Source of the DNA: a bacterium
GTDB lineage: Bacteria > Bacteroidota > Bacteroidia > Bacteroidales > Muribaculaceae
Reading direction: 5' to 3'
DNA: 42,436 bases
Assembly (NCBI GenBank): GCA_004561555.1
Contig: SFVH01000020.1
Location: forward strand, 1 to 42,436
The first letter of the stretch is position 1, and each line of letters opens with the position of its first letter. Shown one piece after another: positions 1 through 8,517 of the stretch. The notes below the pieces were generated by a model. It made no database searches, was not told where the DNA came from, and was given only the letters and a program-made list of their open reading frames with translations. Position numbers and translations under genes: made by a program.

Positions 1-2499
1 CGAGCTGATTACGGGATAACCGTTTTCGTCGCAAATGATTTGACCGTCTTCAGTGCGCTCATAGTCCTTACCGGAGATACCGGTGGTAGAGCCGTTAAGA
101 TAAGCTGTCGGGAAGATATCGCCATATTGGGTACCTGTCAATTCCACGATGTCGTCGGGAAGCGACTTAACCTTACCGCGGTTGTATGAGAAGTTGGCGG
201 TAACGGTCCAGTTGATGTCTTTAGTGCGGATAATGTCTTGTCCGAAGGTAATTTCCATACCCTTATTTTCGATGTTACCTTCGTTACGGGTTTGGAGAAT
301 TGAGCCGGTAGCCGGAGATACGCGTACACCCACGATTTGGTTGTCAACAGCTGTAGAATAGTAAGCCACATCCAAGCGAGTGCGCGAGTCGAAGAAGCGC
401 AAGTCGGCGCCGATTTCCCACGACTTGGTCATTTCAGGCTCCAATTCTTTTGCTACAGCCACTGTCGGGTCGGCACCCCAACCGCCATCGGGGAACACTT
501 CCCAATACTTGAAGTTGGGGGTGAAGCGATAAATAGGAGCGTCTTTACCTACTTTCGCCCAGTTACCGCGAATCTTACCGTAAGAGAACCAATCGTTGCT
601 CAATTTAAACAATTCGGAGAAGATTACACCACCGGTGAATGACGGATAGAAGTAGGTGCTGTCAACTTGTTTCAAAGTCGAAGAACCATCATAACGTCCG
701 GTCACCGACAATTGTGCCATGCCCTTATAGTCGAAACGAAGTTCGCCGAAATAGCCGAATTTGTTTTTGCGAGTGTGATAGAGCGACATATAATAGTCGG
801 TACCTGTGCTTGTAGTAAACAAATCGGGGTTGGTGTTCATAAAGCTGTAGAAGTCGCCGGCAAGCATAAACTCTTGACCGCCCATAGTTGCCGAGGTGCT
901 CTTGTTTTCTTTATATTCGGCACCTGCAAGCAGGTTGATGGTATAGTCTTCGGCAATAGTATATTTATATGTGCCGACGATTTGAGCGGTGAGCTGTTGG
1001 CTGTTGCTCGGCTGGAATGAATAAGCACCGAATTTGTAGCGGTAGCTTTTCAATGCATCGCCGTCAGGGTCTTCGAAGTCGCTGTCCACAAAGCGTGGCA
1101 CAGAGTACGACTCATAATTGGAGTATCCCTTGTCGTAACCCAACTTACCGGTAAACACGAGGTCTTTTATAGGCTCATAGGAGATTTGTCCGTTGAGTAT
1201 CATACGAGTGCCTTCGGTTTCGCTGGAGTCATTATATCTGCCGAAGTAAGGCGAAACAGTCGAAGTGATGCGTTGGGAGTCGTTGCGGATAGCCCAATTG
1301 TCATACAAAGCATCCCAGTTAGGACGCCCCTCAGCAGTCTCGTAGTCGCCCATATTCTTGTTGATAGGCCAATTGTAGATGGTCGACATCGCACTACCGA
1401 AGCCGCGGCTCTTGGAGTTGACAAAGTTCATCGACATTTGCACCGACAGGTTTTCTACCGGCTTAAATTCGCTCTTCAAGAAGATGCTCAAGCGGTTTTT
1501 GTAGTCCTTTGGCACCATACCTTCGTTGTTCATATAGCTTGCTGAAGCATAAGCGTTAAACTTCTGGCTACCACCTGAAAGCGAAACGTCATACTTTTGC
1601 AAGAATCCGGTGCCGAGGAAGTCGCCCACGTTGTCATACACGCGGTCTTCGCTTGTGAGGTAAGGACCCCAACCGCCACTGGTCATGTTTTCTTTATAGA
1701 AACCTTGTGAGCCTGCCATAAATTGGTCTTGAATTTTCGGAATGTGGATTGCATTAGAAAATTCCCAGCTACCACTGGCTTGTACGTTCAAACTACCCTC
1801 TTTACCGCGCTTGGTGGTAATCATAATTACACCATTGGCAGCTTCTTGTCCGTAAAGCGCCGACGCTGCAGCACCTTTAAGCACACTCATATTCTCGATG
1901 TCGTTGGCATTGAGGTCGCCCAGCGATGAGCCACCGCCACGTATTGGCATACCGTCGACAATCACAAGCGGCTCGTTGCTTTGTGAAGGGTTGATTGACG
2001 AGATTGCACGGATAATCACTTGTGTCGAGGAGTTGGGCGAGCCACCACCCTGCGACACTTGCAAACCTGCCACTTTTCCTTGAAGAGAGTTGGCAAAGTT
2101 GCTGCTTTGTCCGGCAGTCACATCATCGCTGTTGAGCGACTGTACGGCAAAGTTAAGTTTCTTCTTTTCTTGAGTCTGGCCCATTGCAGTGACCACGACT
2201 TCTTCAAGCACTTGGGCGTTGTCTTTCAACACCACATTAATCACGTCGCGACCGCCAACTTTGATTTTTTGAGGTGTCATACCCACGTAACTAAACACCA
2301 GGGTCTCGTTGTCCTGAGCCTCGATTGAATAGTTTCCGTCAAAGTCGGTAACAGTGCCTCGTGATGAGCCTTCCACTTGTATCGCCGCGCCGATTATCGG
2401 CTCGGTATCACTCGCGGAAGTAACCACACCCGTCACAGTGCGAGCATAGCCCACTACCGCAAAGAGGGAAAATAACAGAAGCAATAGCTGTTTTCTCAT
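1..2499 (-). CDS. SusC/RagA-family TonB-linked outer-membrane protein, C-terminus beyond window
   Basis: The minus-strand frame is open from ATG at 2499 to the left edge (833 codons, no stop), so the 3' end is missing. The protein starts with a signal peptide (MRKQLLLLLLFSLFAVVGYA). A CarboxypepD_reg-like domain follows at about residues 22-95, then a TonB-box-like VVVTAMG, a plug domain (LQGKVAGLQV, VIVDGMPIRGG) and a long beta-barrel. This is the SusC/RagA architecture: an outer-membrane channel that imports glycans or peptides using TonB energy, normally paired with a SusD lipoprotein. The partner would lie downstream, left of the window, so the substrate cannot be inferred. The leader just before the start carries a doubled ATAAACCTAA. 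Family call is confident; substrate unknown. Confidence 0.95.
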   Translation of the reverse strand, partial: MRKQLLLLLFSLFAVVGYARTVTGVVTSASDTEPIIGAAIQVEGSSRGTVTDFDGNYSIEAQDNETLVFSYVGMTPQKIKVGGRDVINVVLKDNAQVLEEVVVTAMGQTQEKKKLNFAVQSLNSDDVTAGQSSNFANSLQGKVAGLQVSQGGGSPNSSTQVIIRAISSINPSQSNEPLVIVDGMPIRGGGSSLGDLNANDIENMSVLKGAAASALYGQEAANGVIMITTKRGKEGSLNVQASGSWEFSNAIHIPKIQDQFMAGSQGFYKENMTSGGWGPYLTSEDRVYDNVGDFLGTGFLQKYDVSLSGGSQKFNAYASASYMNNEGMVPKDYKNRLSIFLKSEFKPVENLSVQMSMNFVNSKSRGFGSAMSTIYNWPINKNMGDYETAEGRPNWDALYDNWAIRNDSQRITSTVSPYFGRYNDSSETEGTRMILNGQISYEPIKDLVFTGKLGYDKGYSNYESYSVPRFVDSDFEDPDGDALKSYRYKFGAYSFQPSNSQQLTAQIVGTYKYTIAEDYTINLLAGAEYKENKSTSATMGGQEFMLAGDFYSFMNTNPDLFTTSTGTDYYMSLYHTRKNKFGYFGELRFDYKGMAQLSVTGRYDGSSTLKQVDSTYFYPSFTGGVIFSELFKLSNDWFSYGKIRGNWAKVGKDAPIYRFTPNFKYWEVFPDGGWGADPTVAVAKELEPEMTKSWEIGADLRFFDSRTRLDVAYYSTAVDNQIVGVRVSPATGSILQTRNEGNIENKGMEITFGQDIIRTKDINWTVTANFSYNRGKVKSLPDDIVELTGTQYGDIFPTAYLNGSTTGISGKDYERTEDGQIICDENGYPVISS

Positions 2500-2885
2500 A
2501 ATTACTTTTTTAGGTTTATATTAGGTTTATTCTCTCTCACAATTCTGACAAACATGCAAAATAGTTAAAATTTAACTTATGGTTAGTTATTTTTATTCCA
2601 TTTTACACGCCTTTTTAACACAACAAGGCATTTTTGGACTTTCCATACATGATTTTAGCCCCTAAATATCCTATTTAAGCATTAATTCTTCCCACAAATC
2701 TAATTTCTTTTTTCCGTTCTAAAAACATTTATCTTACTTTTTTATCACAAAAATTGCATTATTTATTGATTATATACATAATTTCACATTGTAAACAATT
2801 CTTTTTTTCATTTGATTAAACAATTTTCGCGCTCTTTTGTCGTATATATAATATAGGTAAAACCATAGTAATAACACTCCTGACT
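2500..2885. other. AT-rich divergent intergenic region
   Basis: This 386-bp gap separates the susC-like gene (minus) from the ATPase/DUF4435 gene (plus). It is strongly AT-rich and has no convincing ORF. A tandem TTAGGTTTATA repeat lies at about 2510-2530, inside the susC leader. A minus-strand promoter-like box is listed separately. No clean TAnnTTTG box is visible for the plus-strand gene. Confidence 0.6.
2695..2702 (-). promoter_or_regulatory. candidate -7 box for the susC-like gene
   Basis: Reading the minus strand gives TAGATTTG, a full match to the Bacteroidetes -7 consensus TAnnTTTG. It would give a leader of about 190 nt, which is plausible for susC genes. No clear -33 TTTG was found, so this is tentative. 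Confidence 0.35.
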
Positions 2886-4463
2886 ATGAATGTGACATTA
2901 CCGAAACGCATCCATTCGCAAGAGACACTCCAACTCGACGGGCGACATCAAATCACGGTGGTTGGGGTCAACGGCTCCGGTAAGAGCCGCTTTATGCGAC
3001 GCATGATGACTGATGCCGGCGAAAATGCTTTTTTTATCTCATCGCTCCAAGCTCTATTCCCGGTAAAAAATCAGCCTGAATGCTCATCCAAAAACATTAC
3101 CAAATGCTACAACGAGTCGATTAGCAAAGTGCAATTTGTCAAGCCCTCTGCCGACACGGAGTTTGAAATGCTTCTCTACCTGCTTCTTAACGACGAAATG
3201 ATAGAGATGGTGGCTTATAAAATCAGCAATTTCAACAATCCGAATAATACCGACAATCCCCTGCCTCTCACCAAACTCGACCGAGTGGTGAAAATGTGGA
3301 ATGAAGTGTTTCCCAACTACGACATTACTCGCACTGCCGGCAAGCTACGTTTTGCCAATGCACTTGACACCAAAACATTCACTCCGCTAAATCTCTCCAA
3401 CGGAGAGAAAGCAGTGTTTTTCTGCATCGGGGCTGCCCTATACGCACCGAAAAACAGTGTGATATTTGTGGATTCGCCCACAATGTTTCTCCACAGAAGC
3501 ATCACACAGATGCTGTGGTCGCTCATTGAGAATAGCCGTCGCGACTGCACTTTCGTATATCTCACTCACGACATCGAATTTCCTACATCTCGCTCCGACA
3601 ATCAAACGATATGGGTGAGGGGTGGCGACTTGGATGGTAACGAATGGGACTACGAAATTATCAAACCCCACGAGACGCTCAGCGAACAGCTCATAATCGA
3701 CCTCCTCGGCACTCGCAAACCGGTGCTTTTCGTGGAGGGCGACAACACTCACAGCCTCGACTTCCGCTTATATCAGCTCCTATTCCCGGAATATGCCGTC
3801 AAGCCTATGGGTAGCTGCGACAAGGTGATTGAGACCGTACGCTCTTTCAACGACATCCAATCGTTTCACCACCTCGATTCCAAAGGCATCGTAGACCGCG
3901 ACCGACGTACCGACAAGGAGGTGGAATATCTCCACAACAAAAAAATTTTCGTGCCCGACGTAGCTGAAATTGAAAATCTGTTTATGCTCGAGCCGGTGGT
4001 GCGCACTATCGCTCGACTAAAAGGGAAAAACGACATCCAGGTGTTTATGAAAGTCAAAGCCAACCTGATGAAAATGTTTAAACAAGAGCTAAAAAGTCAA
4101 GCGCTACTCCACACTCGACACTTCGTGAAACGCTCAGTGGAAGTGGTGATTGACCGTCGTTTCAAAAACATTTCAGCCCTCGAAGAGCATCTCGACAATC
4201 TCTCCGAAGAGCTAAATCCACGAGCCATCTATGAAGAGCATTGTCGCACCTTCAATCGCTACTATCAAGAGGGCGACTATCGTGGTGTGCTGAAAGTGTA
4301 TAATCAAAAATTGATGCTTGTAGACACTATGGTGGCTCCACTTTGCGGTTTTAAGTCGAAAGACGAATACATTAAAGCTATCTTCTCCACTCTCAAGCGA
4401 GAAAACCACGATGCCGAAATCATCCGCACCGCCCTCAAGCAATGCTTCGGCGACCTCGAATGA
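2886..4463 (+). CDS. fused ABC-type ATPase and DUF4435 (Toprim-like) protein
   Basis: 525 aa, two parts. The N-terminal ABC/AAA_21-type ATPase has Walker A GVNGSGKS (27-34), signature LSNGEK (170-175), Walker B SVIFVDSP (191-198) and an H-loop THD (227-229). In Walker B the usual catalytic Glu after Asp is Ser. From about residue 277 a DUF4435/Toprim-like domain begins: FVEGD (282-286, E284), VDRDRR (336-341, giving DxD) and AEIENLFM (360-367). Toprim domains bind metal and often cut DNA or RNA. The same domain pair occurs in OLD-type nucleases and in PARIS anti-phage systems (AriA ATPase plus AriB DUF4435), where fused forms are known. This protein is shorter than a full AriA-AriB fusion, so a defence role is inference. 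It converges on the HD-domain gene with a 5-bp gap. Confidence 0.75.
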   Translation: MNVTLPKRIHSQETLQLDGRHQITVVGVNGSGKSRFMRRMMTDAGENAFFISSLQALFPVKNQPECSSKNITKCYNESISKVQFVKPSADTEFEMLLYLLLNDEMIEMVAYKISNFNNPNNTDNPLPLTKLDRVVKMWNEVFPNYDITRTAGKLRFANALDTKTFTPLNLSNGEKAVFFCIGAALYAPKNSVIFVDSPTMFLHRSITQMLWSLIENSRRDCTFVYLTHDIEFPTSRSDNQTIWVRGGDLDGNEWDYEIIKPHETLSEQLIIDLLGTRKPVLFVEGDNTHSLDFRLYQLLFPEYAVKPMGSCDKVIETVRSFNDIQSFHHLDSKGIVDRDRRTDKEVEYLHNKKIFVPDVAEIENLFMLEPVVRTIARLKGKNDIQVFMKVKANLMKMFKQELKSQALLHTRHFVKRSVEVVIDRRFKNISALEEHLDNLSEELNPRAIYEEHCRTFNRYYQEGDYRGVLKVYNQKLMLVDTMVAPLCGFKSKDEYIKAIFSTLKRENHDAEIIRTALKQCFGDLE

Positions 4464-4468
4464 TAAAA

Positions 4469-5341
4469 TTACCTATCCACGATTGATGCGATATATCTCT
4501 CATTTATTTTATCGAATAGCTCGTTAAGTGCAAGAGCCACTGAAGGCACCGGAGCGTTGGACAACACCCATCGTCCCGGGACATCGCAAGTGTAACAATG
4601 CGATTTGTCATCACTACGTATAAGCTTATAACATTCTCGTTCCTTTCTAACGACTACTCCTGCAGACTCAATTTTATCAAACCCCACCAAGCGGCCCAAG
4701 GCACAAAGAGTGGCGAAAATGCTCGACTCGTTGATGACTAATTTGTCTTTATCACGGATAATTAATCGGTTATGCATAAAGTCGGAGCCTCCGGTATATT
4801 TTGCGCGAAAATTGATTTTCTTATTCTCATTATCCCTAAGCATTACATACAAATCGCGGAAAGTCTTTAAACTCTCGGTTTGATGCTCAGCAGTAAGGGG
4901 TTCATCTGATTTCAAAAATCTGTATGCTGCAAGATATTTATTGTATCGCGCCGCCATCTCCGGCGAAATAAGGTCAAGACGGAAAACGTCGAGATTATCT
5001 TCAAGGTCATGGAGCTTCACTATGCGTCCAAGCGGATTTTGTTTTGCACGAGCCACAAAATCTTCATAGCTTTCGCCGTCGTTTTTAGTGACCGACACCA
5101 CTCCTTCCACCACTTCCGGCGGGAACCCCTCAGCAAGAAGATTGTCGGCGGTCACATCGCAATCCTCGATGACATCATGAAGAAGCGCCACCATCTTTTG
5201 CTCGTCGGTGACGCATCGCATCGCCACTCGCATAGGATGCTGAAAATATGAGCAACCCATCTTGTCGCGTTGCCCGCAATGCTTCGCCACACAAATCATT
5301 GCAGCCTTATCGAGAAGTTGTGCAGAAAGCTCTTTATCCAT
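4469..5341 (-). CDS. HD-domain protein, RelA/SpoT hydrolase-like
   Basis: 290 aa from ATG 5341; a TTG nine bases upstream is a less likely start. The N-terminal half has the motifs of the HD_4/alarmone-hydrolase group (SpoT N-terminus, MESH1): HPMRVA (H35), LLHDVIED (HD at 55-56, ED at 59-60) and KLHDLEDNLD (109-118). These are the metal ligands and catalytic pair that remove pyrophosphate from (p)ppGpp in that family. There is no RelA synthetase domain. The C-terminal ~120 residues (from about 165) are not recognised. A small-alarmone-hydrolase activity is plausible, but another nucleotide substrate is possible. It converges tightly with the ATPase/DUF4435 gene, so the two do not share a promoter. 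Confidence 0.7.
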   Translation of the reverse strand: MDKELSAQLLDKAAMICVAKHCGQRDKMGCSYFQHPMRVAMRCVTDEQKMVALLHDVIEDCDVTADNLLAEGFPPEVVEGVVSVTKNDGESYEDFVARAKQNPLGRIVKLHDLEDNLDVFRLDLISPEMAARYNKYLAAYRFLKSDEPLTAEHQTESLKTFRDLYVMLRDNENKKINFRAKYTGGSDFMHNRLIIRDKDKLVINESSIFATLCALGRLVGFDKIESAGVVVRKERECYKLIRSDDKSHCYTCDVPGRWVLSNAPVPSVALALNELFDKINERYIASIVDR

Positions 5342-5456
5342 CTTTTCCAAATCATTAAGTTAGCAAATCTATTAAGGCAAAATCCTGCCAAACCTCAACG
5401 AGCAAATTTACACAAAATTTTTTATTTCTTCGCATAGTTAGCATTTCTTTGCAATC

Positions 5457-5623
5457 CTAAAGTAGATGCCGAAAATGGGCTGTTTTTAGAAGCAACCAAT
5501 CTTTCGTGCTCATAACGACAAGGATGTAGCAACAATCAAGATTGCCCGCTAAATCACCGAGCCTGTTTGGCTTACAAACTCATATGGTCACTCCCGCACA
5601 AACATGGGGCGACCATATTTTTT
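5457..5623 (+). ncRNA. candidate structured small RNA
   Basis: This gene-free stretch has the parts of an independent RNA gene. A promoter-like TTTCTTTG lies at 5444-5451 (one mismatch to TAnnTTTG). It is followed by several complementary segments: CAATCTT 5497-5503 with AAGATTG 5538-5544, and AGCC/GGCT around 5560-5572. It ends in a terminator hairpin with a T-run. A separate perfect promoter for the next gene follows at 5688, so this RNA need not be its leader. Expected length is about 165 nt, in the 6S-like size range, but I cannot show the long closing stem of 6S RNA. Identity unknown. Confidence 0.4.
5582..5623 (+). terminator. rho-independent terminator of the candidate small RNA
   Basis: ATATGGTC (5582-5589) pairs with GACCATAT (5611-5618). 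Four more pairs follow inside after one mismatch (5591-5594 with 5606-5609), and a run of six T follows on the plus strand. Confidence 0.6.
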
Positions 5624-5687
5624 GCATTTTTTACATCCAAGGATGCATAAAAATCTCCGAAAATTTTCAGCATTGACAGAGTTGCCG

Positions 5688-5695
5688 TACCTTTG
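5688..5695 (+). promoter_or_regulatory. -7 promoter box TACCTTTG
   Basis: Perfect match to the Bacteroidetes TAnnTTTG element, 26 bp before the PurF-homologue start codon, giving a short leader. No clear -33 element at the usual spacing. Confidence 0.65.
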
Positions 5696-5721
5696 CAAAT
5701 AAAACATATATACTACATTTT

Positions 5722-7128
5722 ATGGGAGGCTTCTTTGGCACAATCTCGAAAAAAAGCTGTAAAGCCGATTTATTTTACGGCACGGATTATAATTCACATT
5801 TAGGCACTCGACGTGCCGGTATGGCAACCTATGATGAAGAAGTAGGCATTGTTCGCAAAATCCACAGTCTTGAAAGCACTTACTTCCGCACCAAGTTTGA
5901 AAAAGAGCTACCGCGCTTTTCCGGAAATTCAGGCATCGGAGTGATAAGCGATACCGACCCGCAGCCGATAGTGTTTAACTCCCGGCTGGGCAAATTCGCT
6001 ATCGTCACCGTGGCAAAAATCACCAACATTGATGAGCTGGAAAAAGATTTGCTTAGTCGCGGTCGTCACTTTGCCGAGCTGAGTAGTGGCAAAACCAATC
6101 AAACCGAGCTCGTGGGCTTGCTTATCAATGAGGGCAAGGACTTTGTAGAAGGCATCGAAAATGTGTATCACAACATCAAAGGCTCTTGCTCAATGCTCAT
6201 CCTCACCGAAAGTGGCATCATCGCCGCTCGCGACCGCCTGGGTCGCACTCCTATCGTGGTGGGTAAGAAAGAAGATGCCTATGCCGTGAGCAGCGAGTCA
6301 ACCGCTTTCCCCAACCTTGATTATGAAATTGACCGCTTTGTAGGTCCCGGAGAAATTATCCATATCACTGCCAATGGCGTCACTCAACTGCGCAAACCCG
6401 AGAAAGAGATGCAAATATGCTCGTTTTTGTGGGTATACTACGGCTTCCCCACCTCTTGCTATGAGGGCATCAATGTGGAAGAGGTGAGATTCAAATGTGG
6501 CGAAAAAATGGGACATGCCGACTTGAGCGAAGTGGATTGCGTGTGTGGCATTCCCGACTCCGGCGTAGGTATGGCGCTGGGTTATGCCGAGGGTAAAGGA
6601 GTGCCCTATCATCGTGCAATATCCAAATACACCCCCACTTGGCCTCGCAGCTTCACTCCCAGCGACCAATCTATGCGCTCGCTGGTGGCAAAGATGAAGC
6701 TTATACCTAACAGAGCCATGCTCGAAGGCAAGCGACTGCTGTTTTGCGACGACTCTATCGTCAGAGGCACTCAGCTGCGCGACAATGTAAAAGTGCTCTT
6801 CGACTACGGAGCAAAAGAGGTGCATATCCGCATCGCATGCCCACCGCTCATCTACGGGTGCCCGTTTATCGGCTTCACCGCCTCCAAGTCGGATATGGAA
6901 CTTATCACTCGCCGCATCATCAACGATTTTGAAGGCGACCCTGATAAAAACCTCAAAGAATATGCCACCACCGGGTCGCCATGCTACTGCCGTATGGTGG
7001 AAGAGATACGTCGCCGATTCGGCTTGACATCGTTGCAATTCAACACTATCGAAACCCTTATAGAAGCCATCGGGCTGCCAAAAGAGAAGGTGTGCACCCA
7101 CTGTTTCGACGGCTCGAGCCATTTTTAG
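5722..7128 (+). CDS. amidophosphoribosyltransferase (PurF) homologue lacking the catalytic cysteine
   Basis: 468 aa with the PurF fold order: an N-terminal Ntn-glutaminase-like half and a C-terminal phosphoribosyltransferase half with a PRPP loop LLFCDDSIVRGTQL (339-352). C-terminal cysteines (CTHC, 458-461) recall those of Fe-S type PurF. Active PurF begins MC, and the processed Cys1 is the glutaminase nucleophile. Here the protein begins MGGFFG, so glutamine-dependent ammonia release by that residue is not possible. From memory, MGGFFG-type proteins are common in Bacteroidetes beside a normal PurF, so this is unlikely to be a sequencing error. It could use free ammonia or do something else with PRPP. 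It is followed by miaB, which has its own promoter box. Confidence 0.85.
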   Translation: MGGFFGTISKKSCKADLFYGTDYNSHLGTRRAGMATYDEEVGIVRKIHSLESTYFRTKFEKELPRFSGNSGIGVISDTDPQPIVFNSRLGKFAIVTVAKITNIDELEKDLLSRGRHFAELSSGKTNQTELVGLLINEGKDFVEGIENVYHNIKGSCSMLILTESGIIAARDRLGRTPIVVGKKEDAYAVSSESTAFPNLDYEIDRFVGPGEIIHITANGVTQLRKPEKEMQICSFLWVYYGFPTSCYEGINVEEVRFKCGEKMGHADLSEVDCVCGIPDSGVGMALGYAEGKGVPYHRAISKYTPTWPRSFTPSDQSMRSLVAKMKLIPNRAMLEGKRLLFCDDSIVRGTQLRDNVKVLFDYGAKEVHIRIACPPLIYGCPFIGFTASKSDMELITRRIINDFEGDPDKNLKEYATTGSPCYCRMVEEIRRRFGLTSLQFNTIETLIEAIGLPKEKVCTHCFDGSSHF

Positions 7129-7140
7129 GATTTTTTTCAC

Positions 7141-7148
7141 TAACTTTG
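7141..7148 (+). promoter_or_regulatory. -7 promoter box TAACTTTG
   Basis: Perfect TAnnTTTG element in the 39-bp gap before miaB, 19 bp before its ATG, so miaB is likely transcribed from its own start. Confidence 0.6.
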
Positions 7149-7167
7149 CCCTCCCAACAAAGATATT

Positions 7168-8505
7168 ATGAGCGAAGAAAAAAAACTGTATATTGAAACA
7201 TACGGCTGTCAAATGAATGTAGCTGACAGCGAAGTGGTGGCATCTGTGATGAGAGTGGCAGGCTATGAGCCTACGGATAATCTCGAAGAAGCAGATGCCG
7301 TGTTTCTCAACACTTGCTCCATTCGCGACAATGCCGAGCAAAAAATATTTTCACGTCTCGACTACTTTGCATCGCTTCGCAAAAAGAGCAAAGACCGCAA
7401 GTTGGTGCTTGGCGTATTAGGGTGTATGGCAGAAAGGGTGAAAGACGAATTAATTGCTTACCACGGCGTGGATATCGTTGCCGGTCCAGATGCTTATTTA
7501 TCGCTGCCGGAGCTGGTGGCTGCCGCCGAAGTGGGCGAAAAAGCAATCAACGTAGAGCTGTCCACCACCGAAACATATCGCGATGTCATCCCTCAACGCA
7601 TCGGACATAGTCGCATCAGCGGTTTTATCAGCATCATGCGAGGATGCAACAACTTCTGCTCCTATTGCATCGTGCCCTATACCCGCGGTCGCGAACGCAG
7701 TCGCGAGCCGCGTAGCATCCTCAACGAACTTGCTGATATGCGCAATCGAGGATTTAAAGAAGTGACCCTCTTGGGACAAAATGTCAATTCGTATCATCAC
7801 GTTGACGAAGAGGGCAACATCACCGGTTTTGCCGATTTGCTGCGCATAGTGGCTGAAGCGGCTCCGGAGATGCGCATACGCTTCACCACCTCTCACCCCA
7901 AGGATATGAGCGACGAAATCATCAACGTGATAGCTACAGTGCCCAACGTGTGCCGACACATCCACCTACCGGTGCAATCGGGAAGCAATAAGGTGCTCAA
8001 GGCAATGAACAGGAAATACACCCGCGAATGGTATCTCGACCGAATCGCCGCCATACGCCGTGCGATGCCCGACTGTGGCATCACCACTGATATGTTTACC
8101 GGATTTCACGACGAAACGGAAGAAGATTTTGAAGCCACCCTATCGCTTATGCGCGAGGTGGTGTTTGACTCCGCTTTTATGTTTAAATATTCCGAACGTC
8201 CCGGCACCTATGCCTCTCGATTTCTCCCGGACAATATCAGCGAAGAGGTGAAAATCGACCGCCTCAACCGTATGATTGCCCTACAAAACGAACTGTCGGG
8301 AGAAAGCTATCGCCGTGACATAGGCAACACATATGAGGTGTTGGTGGAAGGCTATTCGAAGCGCTCGCGCGAACAGCTTTTCGGACGCACCGAGCAAAAT
8401 AAGGTGGTGGTATTCCCACGAGGCAATCACCATGTTGGAGAACTCGTAAAAGTAACTATCGACAGTGCCTCTTCCGCCACTCTTATCGGTCACGAAGCCG
8501 AATAG
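7168..8505 (+). CDS. miaB: tRNA-2-methylthio-N6-dimethylallyladenosine synthase
   Basis: 445 aa, normal length for MiaB. It adds a methylthio group to i6A37 of tRNAs that read codons starting with U, using two 4Fe-4S clusters and S-adenosylmethionine. The N-terminal UPF0004 domain carries C14 (ETYGCQMN), C50 and C86 (LGCMAER). The radical-SAM motif CNNFCSYC gives C160, C164 and C167. GxxxRSR-type residues follow (TRGRERSRE), and a TRAM domain makes up the last ~65 residues. These features separate it from RimO and MtaB with good confidence. The MFS gene follows 12 bp later and is probably co-transcribed. Confidence 0.96.
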   Translation: MSEEKKLYIETYGCQMNVADSEVVASVMRVAGYEPTDNLEEADAVFLNTCSIRDNAEQKIFSRLDYFASLRKKSKDRKLVLGVLGCMAERVKDELIAYHGVDIVAGPDAYLSLPELVAAAEVGEKAINVELSTTETYRDVIPQRIGHSRISGFISIMRGCNNFCSYCIVPYTRGRERSREPRSILNELADMRNRGFKEVTLLGQNVNSYHHVDEEGNITGFADLLRIVAEAAPEMRIRFTTSHPKDMSDEIINVIATVPNVCRHIHLPVQSGSNKVLKAMNRKYTREWYLDRIAAIRRAMPDCGITTDMFTGFHDETEEDFEATLSLMREVVFDSAFMFKYSERPGTYASRFLPDNISEEVKIDRLNRMIALQNELSGESYRRDIGNTYEVLVEGYSKRSREQLFGRTEQNKVVVFPRGNHHVGELVKVTIDSASSATLIGHEAE

Positions 8506-8517
8506 GAAAGCCACGCA

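Noticed and set aside
5457..5623. Naming the candidate RNA as 6S RNA
   Set aside because: Size fits, but the long closing stem and central bubble could not be shown by eye.
6298..7341. 347-codon open frame on the minus strand over the PurF homologue
   Set aside because: It is antisense to a gene with clear family motifs, has no family resemblance and no promoter of its own. Long antisense frames are common here because of codon bias.
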